Source: a virus
Length of the DNA stretch: 51,452 bases
IMG/VR virus record: IMGVR_UViG_3300027123_000006
Span: 1 to 51,452 of that record
Strand: one strand, 5' to 3'
In this document: positions 40,998 through 47,258 of the stretch, piece after piece
Position numbering within the stretch: position 1 is the stretch's first letter
Layout: every line of letters begins with the position of its first letter
Translations under genes and position numbers: made by a program
The notes under the pieces: generated by a model
Databases searched by the model: none
What the model saw: the letters and a program-made list of their open reading frames with translations, nothing else
Told to the model about the DNA's origin: nothing

Positions 40998-41216
40998 ATG
41001 CAAACTCTCGAACAACAACTTAAATCTGATTGGAATGAAACAATTTCCAATCTGACTCCTGAAGAGAAGGAAATGCTGAAGAACTCTACTCCTCAAGATT
41101 GGATTAAAGCAATTTCTGATCTTGTAAAAAGTCCTGAGTTTTGGGCAAGTATTGCTGTTGCATTTGCTGAAGGAATTATTCGGGGGATTGATTCTTATGC
41201 AAATGAACAGTTCTGA
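40998..41216 (+). CDS. Orphan protein, 72 aa
   Basis: MQTLEQQLKSDWNETISNLT, PEEKEMLKNSTPQDWIKAIS and WASIAVAFAEGIIRGIDSYA, a hydrophobic end. Start with no Shine-Dalgarno after the CATTCTTT leader. Confidence 0.77.
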   Translation: MQTLEQQLKSDWNETISNLTPEEKEMLKNSTPQDWIKAISDLVKSPEFWASIAVAFAEGIIRGIDSYANEQF

Positions 41217-41236
41217 GTCCAGCATACCCATCAGGG

Positions 41237-41491
41237 ATGCTGATAGGTAGAAGAACCGTTACCACCTTGACAAACACCCAGATCCGTGCTATGATGAACG
41301 AAGTTCAGACTCAAGAAATGACTGCTGCTCAACGGATGGAAAAGCAATTCTTCATTCAAATGATTCAACTTGTGAATGAAGTGCAAGGTAAGCAGAAACT
41401 TCCTTCTCAAGTTAATTCTTCTCGTAAGTCTGCTTGGTGTAAGAAAGTTTCTAATCCCAAGCAAAAGAAAGATGCACTTGCTCGCATCTAG
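41237..41491 (+). CDS. Orphan basic protein, 84 aa
   Basis: MLIGRRTVTTLTNTQIRAMM, NEVQTQEMTAAQRMEKQFFI, then a basic end SRKSAWCKKVSNPKQKKDAL. A start at 41291 or 41294 (MMNEVQ) would remove a less conserved-looking head. GATC sites become common from about here. Confidence 0.75.
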   Translation: MLIGRRTVTTLTNTQIRAMMNEVQTQEMTAAQRMEKQFFIQMIQLVNEVQGKQKLPSQVNSSRKSAWCKKVSNPKQKKDALARI

Positions 41492-41530
41492 TTCTTAATT
41501 CTTTCATCTGTCCCACACAAACAACAAACA

Positions 41531-41695
41531 ATGCTGATCAAAACTGTTTTCGATGTTCAAACCAAGCAAGCAGGTTATGCTATTTGTGATCCTGCCACTG
41601 AACGTTGTGGTTTTGTGACTTATAGCATCATCAATGCTATTAAAGCAGGGCAATGTAAAACCTTCGCACAAGTTCAACAACTCATCAATGCCTGA
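41531..41695 (+). CDS. Orphan protein, 54 aa
   Basis: MLIKTVFDVQTKQAGYAICD, YSIINAIKAGQCKTFAQVQQ. Strands then a helix. Follows a CCCACACAAACAACAAAC leader. Confidence 0.74.
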   Translation: MLIKTVFDVQTKQAGYAICDPATERCGFVTYSIINAIKAGQCKTFAQVQQLINA

Positions 41696-41696
41696 A

Positions 41697-41855
41697 ATGA
41701 ATCAAATGTATGAAGTTACTTATCAGGTGCCTTACAACGATTGTGAATGGAGAAGTCAATACTTTAATACTCTACAAGAAGCACAATCAATGGTAGAGTT
41801 TTATAGGTCTTGTGGATCTCCTGCTAAACTGATTGAACGTAAAGTAAGTAACTGA
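41697..41855 (+). CDS. MYEVTYQVPYN small protein, 52 aa
   Basis: MNQMYEVTYQVPYNDCEWRS, QYFNTLQEAQSMVEFYRSCG. Strand-strand-helix fold typical of a cyanophage family with (Y/F)NTLxEAxxMxxFYxSCGSPA. The MYEV start at 41706 is an alternative. Confidence 0.82.
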   Translation: MNQMYEVTYQVPYNDCEWRSQYFNTLQEAQSMVEFYRSCGSPAKLIERKVSN

Positions 41856-41856
41856 A

Positions 41857-42096
41857 ATGACTCAAACTCTCACTGAAACCATCTACTCTGATGCTCTGTT
41901 ATTTCTGACTCGATACTTCAATCAGTTTGATGAATGTCAGTTGCAAGAACACGATGATTTGACTATTCAAGATATTGTTGATGTTCTTGGTTATGCAAGT
42001 TTCGAGGAGCATTATCATTCTGATGTAGCATATATTTCTGATATTCAGACACTCAATAAACTTCGTAATGAAATTCGCAATCGGTTCTATCAATGA
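41857..42096 (+). CDS. Orphan helical protein, 79 aa
   Basis: MTQTLTETIYSDALLFLTRY, FNQFDECQLQEHDDLTIQDI, VDVLGYASFEEHYHSD. Helical, acidic. ATGA-coupled. Confidence 0.76.
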   Translation: MTQTLTETIYSDALLFLTRYFNQFDECQLQEHDDLTIQDIVDVLGYASFEEHYHSDVAYISDIQTLNKLRNEIRNRFYQ

Positions 42097-42248
42097 CTGA
42101 ACTCATCAATCGAACTCATATGCTTATCGAGGCACTTGAGTATTATATTCAAGACCTCAAAAAGAATAATTGCACTGAAGCATCTATTCAAGCATACACA
42201 ACTCTTCTCAAAGAGATTGATGTTGACAACTACTCAGTCATTGATTAA
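42093..42248 (+). CDS. Orphan helical protein, 51 aa
   Basis: MTELINRTHMLIEALEYYIQ, DLKKNNCTEASIQAYTTLLK. Two helices. Starts ATGACTGAA, the rightmost example of this start context. Confidence 0.73.
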   Translation: MTELINRTHMLIEALEYYIQDLKKNNCTEASIQAYTTLLKEIDVDNYSVID

Positions 42249-42255
42249 AACAAAG

Positions 42256-42354
42256 ATGAAACGTAAAGAAAAACTTGAACTACTATCTAAAGCACAAGAT
42301 GGTAATGAACTTCTTCTAATCGCACAAGCAATTATTAACTCTCAAACCAAATGA
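42256..42354 (+). CDS. Helical microprotein, 32 aa
   Basis: MKRKEKLELLSKAQDGNELL then LIAQAIINSQTK. ATGA overlap with the next gene supports it. Confidence 0.65.
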   Translation: MKRKEKLELLSKAQDGNELLLIAQAIINSQTK

Positions 42355-42551
42355 TTATTCTTCAAAAAGAAAACTACGGTTGTGTTTATACAATTGATCC
42401 TGATACTCAAGAACTCTTCTATGCCCCCATTCATACAAACAACACTGTAAATCTTTCTGAGTTTGCACCTGTTGATCTATCAAGTGTAGATGATGAATAT
42501 GATGTAATTACGATTCAAAAAGAACTGATTAACCTAAACACTAACACTTAA
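42351..42551 (+). CDS. Conserved small protein, 66 aa
   Basis: MIILQKENYGCVYTIDPDTQ, ELFYAPIHTNNTVNLSEFAP, VDDEYDVITIQKELI. Strand-rich; the motif YTIDPxTxELxYxPxxxN is familiar from cyanophages. Last gene of the orphan tract. Confidence 0.82.
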   Translation: MIILQKENYGCVYTIDPDTQELFYAPIHTNNTVNLSEFAPVDLSSVDDEYDVITIQKELINLNTNT

Positions 42552-42637
42552 TCATAAGATGAAATAATCATTTATAACGATAAAATGTTTTAATTGATAA
42601 TTAAATTAAATGTATTAAAAAACATATGTTAGTGTTT
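42536..42637 (+). repeat. 11-bp perfect inverted repeat around an AT-rich spacer
   Basis: AAACACTAACA (42536-42546, at the end of the last gene) and TGTTAGTGTTT (42627-42637) are exact complements separated by 80 very AT-rich bases. A transcript could form a large stem, or the arms may be protein sites. Confidence 0.55.
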
Positions 42638-42725
42638 TGTGTTGATATAATGATAGTGTTATAATAGTCTTTATATCCTCTTTAGACACTTATAAATGCC
42701 TCTAGGTCTTGTTGTCTAGGCCCGC

Positions 42726-42754
42726 ATTATACCATAAGACCCAAAAAAAGTCAA
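42726..42754 (-). promoter_or_regulatory. Strong leftward sigma70-type promoter
   Basis: On the reverse strand TTGACT (42754-42749), a 17-base spacer and TATAAT (42731-42726). It points leftward into the end of the orphan tract, against all genes in the window. The first transcribed bases would form the hairpin GCCTAG...CTAGAGGC. Probably drives an antisense or small RNA. Confidence 0.72.
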
Positions 42755-42803
42755 GGGCATTACAGACACTCCTAGGGGTGGCACAAGACATATAGACAAT
42801 GAA

Positions 42804-42846
42804 ACTCCTGAGACTCACACATCTTATGAGTCTTGGGAGTATTTTG
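42804..42846 (+). terminator. Hairpin terminator
   Basis: ACTCCTGAGACTCA (42804-42817) and TGAGTCTTGGGAGT (42827-42840) form a 14-pair stem with two mismatches, followed by ATTTTG. It could stop rightward transcripts of the orphan tract. Confidence 0.6.
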
Positions 42847-43026
42847 CTAGTTACTCGTAAGACTCATAGGTCTCAAACCACTGCAGTAACTGGCACATCG
42901 TATCGTGAGTCTCACTGATTCTGCGATAGACTTATAGGGTCGGGAGGGGAGGGAATATTATAAACTCCCATAACTGATAAGAAATACGCAGAACCCAGTG
43001 ATTGCAATACTTTTTCGGGGCATTAT

Positions 43027-43077
43027 AGTTTTGTCCCAAAACCCCCTATAAATAACCCTAGTTTTGGGACAAAACTT
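43027..43077 (+). promoter_or_regulatory. Late promoter inside a perfect 16-bp inverted repeat
   Basis: AGTTTTGTCCCAAAAC (43027-43042) and GTTTTGGGACAAAACT (43061-43076) are exact complements. TATAAATA (43047-43054) lies in the loop, and the right arm ends one base before the ATG at 43078. A through-transcript would hide the start codon in a stem; an RNA from the late promoter would not. Confidence 0.78.
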
Positions 43078-43242
43078 ATGAGACCACAAAAGTATAAGAA
43101 TTTGGGTGAAACTGAAAGAATGAGAGTGCCCTTATGCAAACAACTTACACGTTTGTGTGATGCATTAGATAAAAAGGCAGAAGATGGATATGATGTCGTT
43201 GAGATATTAGATTCATTTATTGAGAGTATCAAGGACATATAA
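43078..43242 (+). CDS. Small conserved regulator-like protein, 54 aa
   Basis: MRPQKYKNLGETERMRVPLC, KQLTRLCDALDKKAEDGYDV, VEILDSFIESIKDI. The ETERMRVPL strand and following helices resemble ribbon-helix-helix proteins; 34894 is similar. Placed directly behind an inverted-repeat late promoter, hence probably late-expressed. DNA binding is inferred only. Confidence 0.75.
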   Translation: MRPQKYKNLGETERMRVPLCKQLTRLCDALDKKAEDGYDVVEILDSFIESIKDI

Positions 43243-43700
43243 ACCTTTCGTTATTCATAGCACTTCGTCATAAGAATTCGTTATACATAAGAGTTCGTTA
43301 TCCAGTTCGTCATCTCTGAGAGTTCGTTATACATAAGAGTTTGTTGTGCAGTTCGTTATACTATGAGTATAATAATATAACAATACTGTTATATGTTTAT
43401 CATAAAAACAGTTCGTTATGCCACTCCCCATATGGTTTGCTATTCTGTTCGTCCTGTGCTATACTATTCGTTGTATACAGTTCTGTGTGCTTACTTGTAG
43501 TCTCCCTTTCTTATACTTTACATCATTTCTTCGTTTATGCCCACTCCCGGTATGGTTCGTTATTAGAATCAAACAGTGTTACATAAGCACTTATATCGTG
43601 CCCGTTCGTTATGCCCACTCCCGGTATGGTTCGTTATTAGAATAAAACAGTAATGAATATAAAATATTCGTAATTGTTCGTTTATTATAATAGACAGTTA
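43243..43700. repeat. Array of about 17 TTCGTTAT-type repeats
   Basis: TTCGTTAT or one-base variants begin at about 43247, 43264, 43277, 43294, 43306, 43323, 43340, 43352, 43412, 43448, 43467, 43530, 43556, 43605, 43630, 43668 and 43677. A longer unit, ATGCCCACTCCCGGTATGG plus TTCGTTATTAGAAT (33 bases), occurs twice 74 bases apart (43537 and 43611), with a diverged third at 43417. Open frames here are poor in protein-like sequence. Possible iterons, protein sites or recombination product. Confidence 0.7.
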
Positions 43701-43864
43701 TTTTATGTTGTTTGTTATTCTTATACCTAACCGTTGCCCCCCCCCGGTATATAATTTTAATGGGTCCTTCAAGGCTACACCGAACCGAAAACGAGAGAGT
43801 AATTGTCTTTCAAATAAAAAAATTTTTCCAAAAAATTTTTCCAAAAAAGTTAAAACATAAAATT
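43701..43864. other. AT-rich spacer with poly-C run
   Basis: Contains CCCCCCCCCC near 43736, GTATATAATTTTAATGGG (possible promoter) and repeated AAAAATTTTTCC. An open frame runs through it from 43712 into the endonuclease, but the sequence (LYLTVAPPRYIILMGPSRLH) looks non-coding. Confidence 0.5.
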
Positions 43865-44767
43865 ATGAATTACCCAGAAGGAACTATTAAGACAAACACC
43901 CAAGGAAACAAATACATCAGAAAAGATGGAAAATGGGTATATATGAAAAAACCAAAAGAAGAAAGGAAAATATCAAAGGAAAATCCCAAAAGAGTTGTTT
44001 ATAATTATCCCCCCATAAGATTGTCCGAAAATATGAGAGAAACTCAATATCCTGGGTATTATATCACTGAGGACGGGAGAGCATATCGCAAACCTGGAAA
44101 ATATGATAGGAATGGAAAATACGGAGAAATTAATGAAAATGGGTTAATATATCTAAAACCTGCGTTCAGGGGACACTCAAAATATCCAGAACATCAATAT
44201 GAATGCATAAACATCTCAATGTATGATGAAACTGGAAAGTATAAACAAATTAAAAAATCAATTCATCAATTAGTTGCGGAAGCATTTATTCCTAATCCTG
44301 AAAGACATAGTGAGATATTACACATAGATGGAAATAATAGGAATAATCATTATACAAATTTAAAATGGGGAACACATAAAGAAAACATGGAGATGGTTGG
44401 TTTACCAGAAGGGAGTATTAGGAGAGCAAAAGGAAAGTCTAGTGATTATATCAAAAAAGATGGTGAGTGGATTTTAATTCCAAAAAATACACCTCCATGG
44501 AATAGGGGATTGAAAGGAGTATCATGGAATACATTACCTGATGGAACTGTTACAACAAGAAAAGTAAATGGAAAACCTGGAACTTTCATAAAACAAAATG
44601 GTAAATGGGTTTACCAGACAAATAATCCTAAGTCTAGAGGAAAGAGTTTTAAAGAAAATAAACCAAAAAGAAAACCACTACCCGATGGAACTATTAGAAC
44701 TCGTGCTGATGGTACTACATGGGTAAAGGAAAATGGTAAATGGGTTTATCAAAAAACAAAAAAATGA
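43865..44767 (+). CDS. HNH homing endonuclease with four LPDGT...GKWVY repeats, 300 aa
   Basis: The ATG at 43865 (MNYPEGTIKTNTQGNKYIRK) starts the first repeat. An N-terminal domain like NUMOD4 (PGYYITEDGRAYRKPGKYDR) leads into the HNH core: HQLVAEAFIPNPE (from His 134), LHIDGNNRNN (152-161) and NLKWGTHKENM. Four repeats of about 27 residues flank the core, one before and three after: (Y/L)P(E/D)G(T/S)(I/V) ... GKWVY. They probably bind DNA. No inverted-repeat leader, unlike the other cassettes. Confidence 0.85.
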   Translation: MNYPEGTIKTNTQGNKYIRKDGKWVYMKKPKEERKISKENPKRVVYNYPPIRLSENMRETQYPGYYITEDGRAYRKPGKYDRNGKYGEINENGLIYLKPAFRGHSKYPEHQYECINISMYDETGKYKQIKKSIHQLVAEAFIPNPERHSEILHIDGNNRNNHYTNLKWGTHKENMEMVGLPEGSIRRAKGKSSDYIKKDGEWILIPKNTPPWNRGLKGVSWNTLPDGTVTTRKVNGKPGTFIKQNGKWVYQTNNPKSRGKSFKENKPKRKPLPDGTIRTRADGTTWVKENGKWVYQKTKK

Positions 44768-44797
44768 TATATAATAAAAAATGCCCCTGAGAGAATA

Positions 44798-44950
44798 ATG
44801 AGAATTAATTTTGATGATTACGAAAAAGATTTGTTAATCGACACTATTCAGTATCGTTTAGATACTGATAAGTTATTGATTATCAATCATAGTTTAAGAG
44901 AAGAGATTGAAGATTTACTTCGAAAGATAGAAGAGGATGAATACGTATAA
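44798..44950 (+). CDS. Small conserved protein, 50 aa
   Basis: MRINFDDYEKDLLIDTIQYR, LDTDKLLIINHSLREEIEDL, LRKIEEDEYV: helical, acidic. A cyanophage type often found near this position. Overlaps the next gene by 14 bases. Confidence 0.8.
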   Translation: MRINFDDYEKDLLIDTIQYRLDTDKLLIINHSLREEIEDLLRKIEEDEYV

Positions 44951-45107
44951 TATTTCAGTTAAGGGAAATGAGATATTAAGTCAGGTGCCGCAGAGTGATT
45001 TACAGGAGAATCTGAAACTTGTCAGAGGAATTGTATGGACTTCTGGGGGAAATGACAAGGATATTCAAGTATCTCTAAATAAGAATGAAGACCATTGCAA
45101 TGAATGA
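44937..45107 (+). CDS. Small conserved protein, 56 aa
   Basis: MNTYNISVKGNEILSQVPQS, DLQENLKLVRGIVWTSGGND, KDIQVSLNKNEDHCNE. The RGIVWTSGGNDKDI(Q/K)VSL signature is typical of a small T4-like cyanophage protein. Function unknown. Confidence 0.82.
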   Translation: MNTYNISVKGNEILSQVPQSDLQENLKLVRGIVWTSGGNDKDIQVSLNKNEDHCNE

Positions 45108-45148
45108 GTTGTCGTGGTAAAATAATGTAGTATCGAAAAAATTATTTT

Positions 45149-45898
45149 ATGGCTAAAGGATTTACAGTAAAAGCAAAACTTCCAACAGGACCTGTGGAAG
45201 GAGAGTTTAATTTAGAAGCAGCAAAGGAGATGATTCGAGGGAAGTCAATTGTATTTTGTCTTCCAGGACGAGGAGTTTCTTACATTTATCTGAAGAACTT
45301 TGTGCAACTTTGTTTTGATTTGGTACAGAGTGGTGCAAGTATTCAGATTAGTCAAGATTATTCGAGTATGGTAAACTTTGCACGATGTAAAGTACTTGGT
45401 GCGAATGTTCTCAGAGGTCCCAAGCAAATTCCTTGGGACGGTAAACTGCAATATGATTATCAACTCTGGATTGACAGTGATATTGTCTTTGATACTGAGA
45501 AGTTCTATCGTCTTGTTGCAATGGATAAGGACATTGCTGCTGGATGGTATTGCACTGAGGATGGTCACACCACGTCTGTTGCACATTGGTTAGAGGAAGA
45601 AGATTTCCGTAAGTCTGGTGGTGTAATGAATCACGAGACATTGGAGACCATTCAGAAACGTCGTAAACCATTTACAGTTGATTATACTGGATTTGGATGG
45701 GTATTGATTAAGAAAGGAGTCTTTGAGAGTCTTGAATATCCTTGGTTTGCACCGAAGATGCAGGTATTTGAATCTGGAGAGGTTCAAGATATGTGTGGAG
45801 AGGATGTAAGTTTCTGTTTGGATGCAAAAGAGAAAGGATATGAGATTTGGTGCGATCCTTTGATTCGTGTTGGACACGAAAAAACAAGGATTATCTGA
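45149..45898 (+). CDS. Glycosyltransferase-like protein, 249 aa
   Basis: Contains WIDSD (107-111), the D-x-D metal site of a GT-A fold, FCLPGRGVSY in the first strand, and a C-terminal CGEDVSFCLDAKEKGYEIWC, the ED-x-x-F region that holds acceptor and base. Transfers a sugar from a nucleotide donor, perhaps to phage DNA, tail or host envelope; target unknown. A common cyanophage gene. Spaced from neighbours, followed by a terminator. Confidence 0.8.
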   Translation: MAKGFTVKAKLPTGPVEGEFNLEAAKEMIRGKSIVFCLPGRGVSYIYLKNFVQLCFDLVQSGASIQISQDYSSMVNFARCKVLGANVLRGPKQIPWDGKLQYDYQLWIDSDIVFDTEKFYRLVAMDKDIAAGWYCTEDGHTTSVAHWLEEEDFRKSGGVMNHETLETIQKRRKPFTVDYTGFGWVLIKKGVFESLEYPWFAPKMQVFESGEVQDMCGEDVSFCLDAKEKGYEIWCDPLIRVGHEKTRII

Positions 45899-45906
45899 TA
45901 AGTGTC

Positions 45907-45932
45907 TGGAAGGTCTTTCTTGACCTTCTTTA
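45907..45932 (+). terminator. Hairpin terminator after the glycosyltransferase
   Basis: GAAGGTC and GACCTTC pair across TTTCTT (about 45909-45928), followed by TTTAAG. Seven perfect pairs and a T run. Confidence 0.75.
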
Positions 45933-45944
45933 AGACGTTATGAT

Positions 45945-46049
45945 AGAATGCTTCTGTGAGGGTTTGACGAGTCTTGTAGGAGCATTTTTAATGGCCTGAG
46001 AGACTTTATAAAAACCCCCTTGTAAAAACCGTTAGATGGAGAATTGAAA
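45945..46049 (+). other. Leader region before the small late genes
   Basis: GAATGCT...AGCATTTTTA (45947-45988) may form a second terminator with a long loop. TTTATAAAAA near 46005 is late-promoter-like but not exact. No gene seen. Confidence 0.4.
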
Positions 46050-46187
46050 ATGGCACAAAAGAGTCGGAAAGATATGAAGATTGAGAGTATTCCCAAGAAT
46101 ACTCGACAAGGTGATGGTAGGAATACTAAATATGCTGCTACGAGTCGCAATGTAGCACGTAAAAAGTATAGAGGGCAAGGACGGTAA
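46050..46187 (+). CDS. Basic conserved microprotein, 45 aa
   Basis: MAQKSRKDMKIESIPKNTRQ, GDGRNTKYAATSRNVARKKY, RGQGR. Strongly basic and very characteristic of T4-like cyanophages just ahead of structural genes. Probably a nucleic acid or virion-associated protein. Confidence 0.85.
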   Translation: MAQKSRKDMKIESIPKNTRQGDGRNTKYAATSRNVARKKYRGQGR

Positions 46188-46190
46188 ATA

Positions 46191-46820
46191 ATGGCTTATC
46201 TAAATCACAGTCTTCCAGATTGGTCCTGTTATATTCGTAATGAATTTCTTTTTAATCATAAAAAGGGTCACGGTGAAGTAACTAAATGTGATGTACATTG
46301 TGTTGCCAGTATTGAAAAAAGAGTTCCTTTATTTGAGGCATTCCTTGAAAATGGCGTGAATTGGACTCGTAGACCTCTTCACGCCTTTTGTTGGAAATCA
46401 GATGCAGAAATAGAACCTCTAGAAGATATTATGTACTGGGACTGCTTTTCTCCGTATGTTGATGTTCAAAAACGTGCTCGTCTCGCTGGATTACAAGCAG
46501 AATTAATTCGTCCTGATGGAAGAAAGGTGATTGGAAGTTATATGTTTACTCTTGATTGGTCATGGGAAAATAAAGGAGTCACTGATCTTAATTTTTCAGA
46601 GACTCCTGAACATAAATGTGCTCATTTATTCAAGGTAGAAACTGGAAATTACTATGCATATCCAAATAATCGTATTATTTGGTATGATAATGCCTGGACA
46701 TTTAATAGAATCGACAAAAATCCAGGGTATGAAATTGACTTAACTGTGTATTCGGTTGAAAATAAAAGAAAAATTGAAACATCCGATCATTATATGTACG
46801 AAATTAAAAATTTAAATTAA
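46191..46820 (+). CDS. Conserved cyanophage protein of unknown function, 209 aa
   Basis: MAYLNHSLPDWSCYIRNEFL, VNWTRRPLHAFCWKSDAEIE, DCFSPYVDVQKRARLAGLQA, MFTLDWSWENKG, and YPNNRIIWYDNAWTFNRIDK. Strand-rich with many aromatic residues. Placed with baseplate genes, so a virion or assembly role is possible. It could be a diverged tail component; I cannot assign one. Confidence 0.8.
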   Translation: MAYLNHSLPDWSCYIRNEFLFNHKKGHGEVTKCDVHCVASIEKRVPLFEAFLENGVNWTRRPLHAFCWKSDAEIEPLEDIMYWDCFSPYVDVQKRARLAGLQAELIRPDGRKVIGSYMFTLDWSWENKGVTDLNFSETPEHKCAHLFKVETGNYYAYPNNRIIWYDNAWTFNRIDKNPGYEIDLTVYSVENKRKIETSDHYMYEIKNLN

Positions 46821-46850
46821 AATAAATAAATTTTTACTAAAGATATTGAA

Positions 46851-47192
46851 TTGAAACAGTTTTCGATGGGCAATCACCTTCTTTTGGAGGTTTATAACGT
46901 AGAACACAACCTTTTAAATGATGGCATTGCTCTTCAGGAGGTAATGGAACGTGGCATTCAACGTGCTGGAATGACGATTTTAAATATTTTTCAGCACTGT
47001 TTCTATCCTCAAGGAGTTACAATCGTAATTGCACTCTCAGAAAGTCATGTTTCTTGTCATACGTGGCCCGAGAAAGGTTGTATTGCGATAGATGTTTACA
47101 CTTGTGGTGAAGGAAAACCAAAATTAGTAGCATTAGAACTCTTAAAATATTTTAATTCGGAAAATTATAAACTTCGTCAGTTAGATCGTTAA
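46851..47192 (+). CDS. speD: S-adenosylmethionine decarboxylase proenzyme
   Basis: Converts S-adenosylmethionine to the aminopropyl donor for spermidine synthesis, in the host cytoplasm. ALSESHVSCHTWPEKG (61-76) holds the self-cleavage site Glu64-Ser65; Ser65 becomes the pyruvoyl group. His 70 and Cys 85 (VYTCGEG) are the expected catalytic residues. 113 residues is normal for the bacterial/archaeal short class. The start is TTG; MGNHLLLEVYNV (ATG 46866) would drop five residues. A host-derived auxiliary gene known in many cyanophages. Polyamines may help DNA packaging (inference). Confidence 0.93.
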   Translation: MKQFSMGNHLLLEVYNVEHNLLNDGIALQEVMERGIQRAGMTILNIFQHCFYPQGVTIVIALSESHVSCHTWPEKGCIAIDVYTCGEGKPKLVALELLKYFNSENYKLRQLDR

Positions 47193-47196
47193 ATAG

Positions 47197-47248
47197 TTTA
47201 AGGAGATAGAAACCTCCTTAAAAGTTCTGTTTTTAACTTTAAAAACAG
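47197..47248 (+). terminator. Two successive hairpins
   Basis: TTTAAGGAG (47197-47205)/CTCCTTAAA (47214-47222), then CTGTTTTTA/TAAAAACAG (about 47227-47248). The first, with A/T-rich flanks, may end the speD transcript in either direction. The second lies in the leader of 47259, next to GAGGATC. Confidence 0.65.
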
Positions 47249-47258
47249 AGGATCTAAA

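Larger units (their letters stand above)
42552..43077. other. Non-coding region with several hairpins
   Basis: 526 bases without a supported gene on either strand. It holds a forward promoter (TTGTGT, 17 bases, TATAAT near 42659), a small hairpin GCCT...AGGC (42698-42720), a strong leftward promoter, a terminator-like hairpin ACTCCTGAGACTCA/TGAGTCTTGGGAGT (42804-42840) followed by ATTTTG, and a late promoter in an inverted repeat at the end. Likely a regulatory or small-RNA region. Confidence 0.6.

Noticed and set aside
43341-43645. Two overlapping plus-strand frames of 75-81 codons in the TTCGTTAT array
   Set aside because: They translate the repeats into Ser/Tyr/Cys-rich low-complexity strings in two frames at once, with no ribosome site, so they are by-products of the repeats.
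43243-43700. CRISPR array
   Set aside because: The repeats are short, degenerate and irregularly spaced with no unique spacers of constant length, and no cas genes are present.
43712-43864. 51-codon N-terminal extension of the HNH endonuclease
   Set aside because: It crosses a poly-C run and AT-rich spacer with no protein-like pattern; the first LPDGT-type repeat starts exactly at the ATG 43865.
45378-45877. Several open frames of 70-110 codons inside the glycosyltransferase gene
   Set aside because: They are alternative frames of a gene with clear GT-A features; none has its own signals.
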